A stretch of 64,000 nt of DNA from contig NC_059356.1 in NCBI RefSeq assembly GCF_019703515.2, positions 26,589,197 to 26,653,196 on the forward strand, written 5' to 3'. The position numbers and the translations under genes were made by a program. A model generated the notes under the pieces. That model did not search any database, had not been told where the DNA came from, and saw nothing but the letters and a program-made list of their open reading frames with translations. The DNA is from Myxocyprinus asiaticus (lineage: Eukaryota > Chordata > Actinopteri > Cypriniformes > Catostomidae). Below are positions 55,880-64,000 of this stretch, one piece after another (the stretch's first letter is position 1; each line of letters starts with the position of its first letter).

Positions 55880-56374
55880 AAGAGCTGGACCAAGAGAAAG
55901 TGTTGCAATGCTGCAGTAATGTCTGATATTCCAGCTGCACAAAAGTGAGTATGATGCATATGACAGCTTCAGATTTGGTGCGGGCAGAAGAAAATTTCGG
56001 ATCATACAATTTCTTGATCAATTTCACAGTGCAGTCAGCTGACCGAAAACTATGGCCATGCACAACAGAATGATAAGCAAAAAGTCCTTCATTTGCATGC
56101 ACCTTGTCAGATTTGGAACTTTGCTTCACAAAAAATTGCTAACACTTGGTGTGGCACACTTACTTTTAGCGACATCCACATGTGTTTTTGTATGAACATG
56201 CTGCGCGATGTCAGTGCAGCCTCCATGGGCACAAATTTCACACCTCACTTTACTAGGCTCTGTCTGTGACTCCTTTTTTAGAAATATAAACTCTTTTTGA
56301 AGATCCTCATTAAATGTACATGCACACTTCCTTGACATTTTTCCAGCTGCAATTTCATCTGTGTGCTCTTTCAA
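55880..56374 (-). pseudogene. hAT transposase N-terminal fragment with zinc finger
   Basis: On the minus strand 56374-56126 encodes MKEHTDEIAAGKMSRKCACT and RCEICAHGGCTDIAQHVHTKTH, here given in parts, a BED-like C-x2-C ... H-x5-H finger. The next frame, 56129-55878, continues with KSDKVHANEGLFAYHSVVHG and CTVKLIKKLYDPKFSSART, typical of a family of hAT-like fish transposases. The catalytic core is absent, so the copy is inactive. Confidence 0.7.
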
Positions 56375-56684
56375 ACTGAATCTTCAATCAGTTCACTAAC
56401 TGGACGTCTGTTGATAGGGGATTGTGATTAGATAGTTGAATCCAATCATGTACTTAAAATAACACGGTGTGATTTTATTGGTTTTACAAGCCATATCCTT
56501 GGCTACCTTTGATTAGAATACTCACATGACTGAGAAAGTCACATAGACATTAGAGAAATTTTCAGAGAGGGGAAATACGGGACAAAACACGATTTTTTTC
56601 AGAATAAGTCGGGACACTAGAAAAAGTGCTTAAATACGGGACTGTCCCGAGAAAAACGGAATATCTGGCCTCCCTAGTGCATAG

Positions 56685-58305
56685 TTAATTGTGGTGTTGA
56701 ATGTAGACAGCACAAAGGTATCCTTCAAGTGCCCTCTCAGAGGCTCGGATTTGATTCTTGGAACAGCCCGTTCAGAGGTTTTCTGGGTAGGGGAAATAAT
56801 TTCTCTTGATCATGCTCTTCTAAACAATCCTGAATCCTTAACAAAACTAACACCACCTGAAGAACTTCATAATCCATTCCATTTATTTTTTTTGACCTGT
56901 CAAGTTTACACCATCACTGCCAACTGAGGCATGCTGGACCATTGTCAAGGAGAGAGAACTCTCCACACTCCAGGTCCCATTAATAGATTAATAGATAAAA
57001 GGGATATGCACCATAAAAGTGTCCCATTGTGATGTACAGCAGGCTAGCTGGCAGAGAATTTGTCTTTTTGTTTCTGCATGTATCCAAGGGCAACCTTCAC
57101 TGGCACTGAATATCACCACCTGTGAGCAAAGAAATAAACACAGAGCCATTTCAGTATTCATGAATGTGTGTTAATTATTCACAGTGTTTTTTCAATTTAT
57201 GAATCTCATCATTAGAGTTATACAATGAGCTCCTTTGCAATCCAGTCCCAATTCAGCTAAAAACAGTTCAACAGTTTGAGTTTTGCTTTTACTCAACTAT
57301 GGCTCATGGACAGATAATACATTTACAGTACATGCAGTATAATTTTAATTATGTTAAATATTAATATGTACAAACAGTTCAGTAACGCAGATCGTAACTT
57401 TTTAATTATTGAGTAATGAGATGTGTTTCCCTGATGTGATATAAGGTTAGGTCATCTTTCTGTCACTTTGTGCAATTGCGCACCATCCAGAGTCTCCTTA
57501 ATTCCACAAGAACCTCCTGTTTGCCTGAGCCTGTTCAAATAAGAATATACTAATGATGTCTCACAGAAAATTATTGTCTTACTGTAACTATACCAAAAAA
57601 GCTAGTTCAGCTATATGATAGCTGATCCACTACCACAATATGTGTTCGGAGTAATATATCTTTAATGTGTTGCGAAATGATTTCTAGTGTGCTCTGGGTC
57701 GTTGCTAGGGGGTTACTAGGTCATTGAAAGAATGTACTGGCCCAAATCAGAATGTTCAAAATCCCAAACCTTAAGTATGAGCAATACTATTATTGATGCT
57801 TGCTACTATTGACACCACTGCCTGATACCTAAAATCCTGCCCTCAGACAGGGCTGCAGTCTCTCTGTTTAATGGAGCTTAAAAATTTCCCTGAGCCTTAG
57901 CAACATGGCCTTATTTCACAGGCAGATTTATGCCCTTCACTCTGGTCAACATCACATCACAGCCACTCAAAAGGCATGATCCTTTACCAAATTCAAAGAG
58001 GATAAAATGAAACCTTTTTTTGCTAGTGTCTTATTTAATCAGGTCTGATGAGATCACAGGGCCTGTGCCTGTGCATTTGTCAGACTGTACAAAAACAAGC
58101 TGAAAGTGATAATTATCCACAATCATTATACTTTTGTAAGGGAATGCACTGTAGATTTACTTTAGAAAACATACATTTAATCTATCAAGCATGCTAATAG
58201 CCATTACATAAAAAGCCACAAGAGGGATCCAACATCTCAATACTATCTCGTGCACTCACACTCAAAGTCTCAGATAAGTCTGATTGTAAGTGTACAACTG
58301 AATAA

Positions 58306-58341
<36 letters not shown>

Positions 58342-60180
58342 GTTTTAATATGATCTGCAAGATTCTACAGCCTGTTGGTAAACACAATGCTGATTATTTA
58401 TGTGCAGAAAGATATGGCGCATTGTGCACTGATGATCATTGTATTTTCAAACCATCACAATATCGGTGTGTCTAGACCCACTGGAAAAGGGCCATTACAA
58501 ACATGCTGATGATGGTGATACTGCCCATGGGACTGAACAGTTAGAATCTCATAACCGTAAATAATTTATAAAATGGTTGAAAATAAAAGCACTTTTTATA
58601 TTACAAATGCCAGTAACCCACAGAAATGCAATTCAAAACCCTTTTTGCACTTATACTTAAAATAAATAAATCTTCTTGACAAACCTATCTCAAATATAAA
58701 ATCCCAGCTCATCAAAACTAAAGAGGTTTAGCACTATATGGAAAGCTCCTAAAATGTATTTGAATGTGAGAAAGTATTACATGAGCTACTGAGGACAAAA
58801 GAGAACATGTGCAAAGCACAAATCCCAGTCATCACAACAGCTGTTTAATATGATGCTGATGAAAGATGTCTGTTAATTTGCTGTACTGTTGACTAAACAG
58901 TGCATTGAGAGGCCTGGCAACGTATAGCTGATCCCAGTCTTTATCTAATGCAAAGAACTTCTTTAAAGACACAAATAGTAATGACAAAACCTGATTTCAC
59001 CTGCTCTGAATAAGACCGTATAAACTATGGAAACAGTAGAAGGGGTGGCTGACCAAAAATACTTCTGAGAAGTTGACATGTCCTGCAGTGTGACATGCAA
59101 TACTCCTTCTAAAGCTATTTTAAACAGCATTTGGCTAATTCTTTTATAATTATTACTTGCAGCTTATGACCTCAAAGACACTACATGGAATACTTTGAAA
59201 AATTCCTCTGTCACATCACAGGACCATTAAAATAAACTAGTGAAGGCAAAATCTAAAAAACTAGAAGAAATGGTCCTATATACACTTTCCTTTTTATATT
59301 TAGATACATTTTAACCAGAAGTTAAAATCAGTGGAGTGTATTTAAAGATTAAGATTCTGTATACATCACAGAGAACACACGTAATATACAATTATTTTAA
59401 GGCGTAAAGTGAAGCTAATGGGTCAAAGAGGGATGGAAAAGATAATGAAGGGAAAAGAAAAAAAATTATCTTGATTATCAACAAAGTTTTGTATAGTTGC
59501 CTCGGCATGTGGTTCCTCAGCAGACTGGATGGAGCCTTTCATCCAAAGTGTTCTCTGAGGGGAAAGAGAAGATGAAAAATGTCTAGGGGAGCCTGTGAGG
59601 CTGGGCTAATCTGGAGCATCAGTGAGGAAATTGAGGCCTGCTGATTACCATGCTGCTGTCTCTCTCTCTCATTATCTCTCATTTAACAGCCCTCGGCCCT
59701 CAAAGCTCCTCAGCATGAGTGGTTGAGAGACTGTTTCAACTGCAGGCTCATCACCACACTCTCTGTTCTTACAGCTCTCACTTTTTGTCATGCCAAGTGC
59801 GCCTTTTAAAGTCTAGCAAAATAAGGTGCTTCTAAATTACAGGTTTTGCTATCCAGCCATTGATGGAATCACTTGATCTTAGTTTGTTTCATCAAATAAG
59901 AGTGTGAAGCATCATATTGAGATTTAGAAAGGTTTAGAATCTCACATAGACACCAGGGGCTGGTTGTATAAACATAGCCATTAACTTAAGACTGCGTCTA
60001 ACAATCAATTTGACTAAAACAAGCTCACAGTTGTCTAGAGTAAGACAGTCTAATTTGCATTGCATTGTGGGAAAATTAAGACACTGAACAGCTTTTGTTT
60101 TTTAAAATAATAAATAGCCGTCAGTGGACGCTCAATACAGTTTTCATTCGCTATAAATATCTGCTTATTAGAGGACTACA
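56685..60180. other. Intergenic region without a recognised gene
   Basis: AT-rich single-copy-looking sequence with only short open frames and one (CT)n tract. No splice-bordered exon of a known family was recognised, although small exons of an unknown gene cannot be excluded. Confidence 0.4.
58308..58338. repeat. (CT)n microsatellite
   Basis: About 15 uninterrupted CT units. Confidence 0.95.
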
Positions 60181-60182
60181 GT

Positions 60183-60290
60183 CAGGGCTGGATTGGTAAT
60201 CTGGCATACCGGGCATTTTCCCGGTGGGCCAACGCACTCTGGGGCCGATCGGGGCGGACTGGCCATCGGGGAAACGGTGCCGGCCGCAAA
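60183..60290 (+). mobile_element. Solo end of a hAT-like element
   Basis: CAGGGCTGGATTGGTAATCTGG followed by ATACCGGGCATTTTCCCGG is a terminal sequence I recognise from hAT-like repeats of fish. No matching inverted end was found downstream, so the copy is probably truncated. Confidence 0.4.
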
Positions 60291-60699
60291 ACCACAAAAC
60301 TGCGCTGCGATATGCCGAACAGGGCAGCAATATGCAGAAAAGGACAGCGACAATTTGTAGGAGAACCCTTACAAAAATTGAGCCACAGACCATTTTCACA
60401 TGCAAATGAGCTTTGTGGCAAATTTGTGGCAAATTGTCCATTGTTGCTAACGGTTTGCTGCAGGTTCACCACTACTGGTGAAGAGTTGCAAACTTATGGC
60501 AAACATTTGCAGCAAATCACAAGTTCAGTTGCATGTGAAAATATTGAGTGGCACATTTGTGACAAATTTGTGCCAGGTTTGCGGCTAGTTTACTAGAACT
60601 CTATATTTTTTTGTAAGGGAATCCGTAAGGCTAATTCGCCATGGGTTCCCTCTGGAATGTCCTATGGGTTTTTATAATGGGGTCTTTCAATTTATATAA

Positions 60700-60945
60700 G
60701 GTCTGTGGTAAACATTACCTGAACGTTTTGTTCTACAACATAAATTACACACAGTCACACCTCAAATGTGAAATTTGAAGCCATTTGTTTGTTCTAAACA
60801 AAACTGGATGTTGCTAACATGTGCCCGATAAGAACTACAAATACCACAAGCATATAAGTGAACGTGCCTGACCAAAAGCTTGTGTGTAATTTATGTTGTA
60901 GAACAAAACATCCATGTTTCGTAAAGTAATGTTTACCACAGAACT
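60700..60945. mobile_element. Inverted-repeat (foldback) element
   Basis: TCTGTGGTAAACATTAC with TTTTGTTCTACAACATAAAT at the left is mirrored by ATTTATGTTGTAGAACAAAA with GTAATGTTTACCACAGA at the right. The arms are about 45-60 bases around a short loop and there is no coding sequence. Confidence 0.6.
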
Positions 60946-61347
60946 TATTTTACTCATAAATCCAAAACTGCCGATTTAAAACAACAATCACGCTTTTGCC
61001 TAAAATGTAATTCTGGCACTAACCAAAAGGTGGAGTTAAGAAACTGAAATCCTCAGAATTTGCTTGCTTGGATGCCTTTGCTTTCTGCTAAAGGGAGGAG
61101 GGCCAAGCACCAAACCATTAACTTGACTTATGACCTTCATTATTGACTTTATTATTTTGCATGCTGCTACAGTAATCTATCAGCAATGCTTGGCATCTGG
61201 CTTTGCAGTGTCTCCTGAAGTTGCAATGGCTGTTTTGGTCTACAAGACCACACAGGATTTACAGCTCTGACCCACATCTAACAGAGTCCAATGCCTCAGG
61301 CAGGCACAGATGCTCCAAGATGCCCATCCAGAATGCACGCCAAAAGC

Positions 61348-61349
<2 letters not shown>

Positions 61350-61392
<43 letters not shown>
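61350..61392. repeat. (GA)n microsatellite
   Basis: About 21 GA units. Confidence 0.95.
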
Positions 61393-61394
<2 letters not shown>

Positions 61395-61495
61395 GTGAAA
61401 GGTGGTGGAAGTATGCATGCTGACTAGGGCTGGGCGATATGGCTTCAGAATTTATATCTCAATATTTTATCAGCAAATCGACGATATTCAATATA

Positions 61496-63072
61496 CAGGT
61501 GCATCTCAATAAATTAGAATGTCGTGGAAAAGTTCATTTATTTCAGTAATTCAACTCAAATTGTGAAACTCGTGTATTAAATATATTCAGTGCACACAGA
61601 CTGAAGTAGTTTAAGTCTTTGGTTCTTTTAATTGTGATGATTTTGGCTCACATTTAACAAAAACCCACCAATTCACTATCTCAAAAAATTAGAATATGGT
61701 GACATGCCAATCAGCTAATCAACTCAAAACACCTGCAAAGGTTTCCTGAGCCTTCAAAATGGTCTCTCAGTTTGGTTCATTAAGCTACACAATCATGGGG
61801 AAGACTGCTGATCTGACAGTTGTCCAGAAGACAATCATTGACACCCTTCACAAGGAGGGTAAGCCACAAACATTCATTGCCAAAGAAGCTGGCTGTTCAC
61901 AGAGTGCTGTATCCAAGCAGGTTAACAGAAAGTTGAGTGGAAGGAAAAAGTGTGGAAGAAAAAGATGCACAACCGAGAGAACCACAGCCTTATGAGGATT
62001 GTCAAGCAAAATCAATTCAAGAATTTGGGTGAACTTCACAAGGAATGTACTGAGGCTGGGGTCAAGGCATCAAGAGCCACCACACACAGACGTGTCAAGG
62101 AATTTGGCTACAGTTGTCATATTCCTCTTGTTAAGCCACTCCTGAACCACAGACAACGTCAGAGGCGTCTTACCTGGGTTAAGGAGAAGAAGAACTGGAC
62201 TGTTGCCCAGTGGTCCAAAGTCCTCTTTTCAGATCAGGGCAAGTTTTGTATTTCATTTGGAAACCAAGGTCCTAGAGTCTGGAGGAAGGGTAGAGAAGCT
62301 CATAGCCCAAAGTTGCTTGAAGTCCAGTGTTAAGTTTCCACAGTCTGTGATTTGGGGTGCAATGTCATCTGCTGGTGTTGGTCCATTGTGTTTTTTGAAA
62401 ACCAAAGTCACTGCACCCGTTTACCAAGACATTTTGGAGCACTTCATGCTTCCTTCTGCTGACCAGCTTTTTAAAGATGCTGATTTCATTTTCCAGCAGG
62501 ATTTGGCACCTGCCCACACTGCCAAAAGCACCAAAAGTTGGTTAAATGACCATGGTGTTTGTGTGCTTGACTGGCCAGCAAACTCACCAGACCTGAACCC
62601 CATAGAGAATCTATGGGGTATTGTCAAGAGGAAAATGAGAAACAAGTGACCAAAAAATGCAGATGAGCTGAAGGCCACTGTCAGAGAAACCTGGGCTTCC
62701 ATACCACCTCAGCAGTGCCACAAACTGATCACCTCCATGCCACGCCGAATTGAGGCAGTAATTAAAGCAAAAGGAGCCCCTACCAAGTATTGAGTACATA
62801 AACAGTAAATGAACATACTTTCCAGAAGGCCAACAATTCACTAAAAATGTTAGTTTTTATTGGTCTTATGATGTATTCTAATTTTTTGATAGTGAATTGG
62901 TGGGTTTTTGTTAAATGTGAGCCAAAATCATCACAATTAAAAGAACCAAAGACTTAAACTACTTCAGTCTGTGTGCATTGAATTTATTTAATACACGAGT
63001 TTCACAATTTGAGTTGAATTACTGAAATAAATGAACTTTTCCACGACATTCTAATTTATTGAGATGCACCTG
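61496..63072 (+). mobile_element. Tc1-like transposon with long inverted repeats
   Basis: CAGGTGCATCTCAATAAATT at the left and its inverse AATTTATTGAGATGCACCTG at the right are flanked by TA. The inverted arms run for about 210 bases with few mismatches, to the word CTCAAAAAATTAGAATA. The element is 1,577 bases. It lies inside another repeat whose GGGCTGGGCGATATGGC end is at about 61428. Confidence 0.92.
61795..62794 (+). pseudogene. Tc1-like transposase with three lesions
   Basis: The ATG at 61795 opens MGKTADLTVVQKTIIDTLHK and a helix-turn-helix. A frame change near 61970 leads to the second part (61950-62333) with catalytic Asp in KVLFSDQGKF. Another near 62330 leads to the third (to 62649) with the second Asp in IFQQDLAPAH and the Glu in SPDLNPIENLWG. 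A TGA at 62647-62649 then cuts the frame before the normal end, APTKY at about 62794. All three DDE residues remain, but no continuous protein can be made. Confidence 0.88.
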
Positions 63073-63424
63073 TATATCTCGATAATTATGTTTTTGCTCT
63101 GAAATAGCATAAAAGTGTTTGTTTGTTTTTGTCAGAGGAACCATAATTTCATTTAAACAGCCATTGTAGCCATGTGGAATAAATATTTCAAAGGTTTGAA
63201 ATAAAAATGTATTTAAAAATGAAGGCATGTTTCCCTCAATTTTTCACTAAATTAGCACAAGGAAGATTAAAATGTAATCATTTTCATTCATTTGCACATT
63301 TATACTTATATTTAACATACAGTCATACATGGAAGCTTAATAAAAATCTTATTTACCGTCATATATTTTTACTAAAACATTTTTCTTTGTGAATGAACAA
63401 GGTGTGCAAAAACTAATTCACTTA

Positions 63425-63955
63425 CACTATATGGCCAAAGGTTTGTGGACACCATATGTGCTTGATGAACATTTGATTTCAAAACCTTAGGCATCAATTT
63501 TCCCCCTTTGCTGTAATAACAGTTTCCACTCTTTTGGGAAGGCTTTCCACTATACTGTATGTAGTAACATGGCTGCAGGGATTTGCTCTCATTCAGACAC
63601 AAGGCTATCAGTGAGGTCAGGAACTGATGTTGGTCGATGGGGCCTGACTTACAGTTGCTGTTCCAGTTCACCCCAAATGTGATCAGTGGGGTTCAGGTCT
63701 GGGCTTTGCGCAGGCCAGTCAGTTTCTTCCACGCCAGACACGGTAAACCATTTCTTTATGGACCTCACTTTGTTCACAGGGGCATTGTCATGCTGAAACA
63801 GAAAGGGGCTATCCCCAAACAGTTGCCACAAATTTGGAAGCACACAAAGCCCAAGCCATTACATAAAGAAACATTAAGATTTTTCTTTACTGGATTTAAT
63901 GGAGTAACCAAATTCGTTAATTAAAGGGGGTCCACAAACTTTTGGCCATATAGTG
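63425..63955 (-). mobile_element. Deleted Tc1-like element
   Basis: CACTATATGGCCAAAGGTTT at the left is mirrored by AAACTTTTGGCCATATAGTG at the right. At 531 bases it is a deletion derivative. The minus strand at 63843-63649 keeps a transposase piece with FLFQHDNAPVNK and SPDLNPTDHIW; the DDE-type Glu reads Asp here. Confidence 0.8.
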
Positions 63956-64000
63956 CATTTTTTTGTAAACCAGATGAATATTGCATCATACTAAATTATT

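Larger units (their letters stand above)
46699..56676. mobile_element. hAT transposon, outer shell of a four-level nest
   Basis: The left end TAGGGTGACCAGATTCC is mirrored at the right by the inverse of TAGGGAGGCCAGATATTCC. The flanking 8-mers GTGCTTAG (46691-46698) and GTGCATAG (56677-56684) match at 7 of 8 positions, a hAT-type duplication. Its own sequence is only about 46699-46947 plus 55811-56676, roughly 1.1 kb; the remainder is later insertions. The right part encodes the zinc-finger start of a hAT transposase on the minus strand. Confidence 0.75.

Noticed and set aside
56691..56927. 78-codon plus-strand open frame just after the hAT nest
   Set aside because: It has no recognisable domain, no splice context and no clear coding bias.
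60151..60596. Overlapping open frames of 61-96 codons on both strands
   Set aside because: They fall on a solo transposon end and adjacent sequence, with no family resemblance.

Overview
The window is nuclear DNA of a teleost fish, most likely a cyprinid relative of zebrafish and carp. The evidence is intron-containing vertebrate genes with clean GT/AG junctions, a very high load of Tc1-like, hAT-like and small inverted-repeat DNA elements of cyprinid type, L1, CR1/L2-like and I-clade LINEs, a DIRS-type retroelement, and long (TA)n microsatellites. Nothing bacterial or viral was seen. Names rest on recognising family sequence by eye, because no search could be run.

Gene-bearing half (1-38.6 kb). 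The 3' end of a TNRC6C-like GW182 gene runs on the plus strand (stop at 6772-6774) with a possible 3' UTR of about 7 kb. Three minus-strand genes follow. The first is a complete four-exon CD7-like immunoglobulin receptor (14666-16400, 229 codons). The second is a complete eleven-exon znf207/BuGZ gene (20756-26415, 464 codons). The third is a complete ten-exon slc25a23-like Ca2+-regulated mitochondrial ATP-Mg/Pi carrier (31536-38319, 481 codons). All three were rebuilt exon by exon with every phase matching. TNRC6C and CD7 are neighbours on human 17q25.3, so that pair may be old synteny. The genes do not form a pathway: they act in miRNA silencing, lymphocyte signalling, spindle assembly/kinetochore function and mitochondrial transport respectively.

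Repeat-bearing half (38.6-64 kb). No host gene was recognised. An inverted-repeat DNA element holds a CR1/L2-like LINE (39.1-41.0 kb). An I-clade LINE fragment carries two RNase H regions (44.4-46.5 kb). The most notable structure is a four-level nest at 46.7-56.7 kb: a hAT element contains a second DNA element, which contains an L1-type LINE, whose ORF1 is split by a DIRS-type tyrosine-recombinase retrotransposon. A decayed Tc1 element with about 210 bp inverted repeats lies at 61.5-63.1 kb and a smaller Tc1 derivative at 63.4-63.96 kb. Between 56.7 and 61.4 kb only microsatellites, one solo element end and one inverted repeat were seen.
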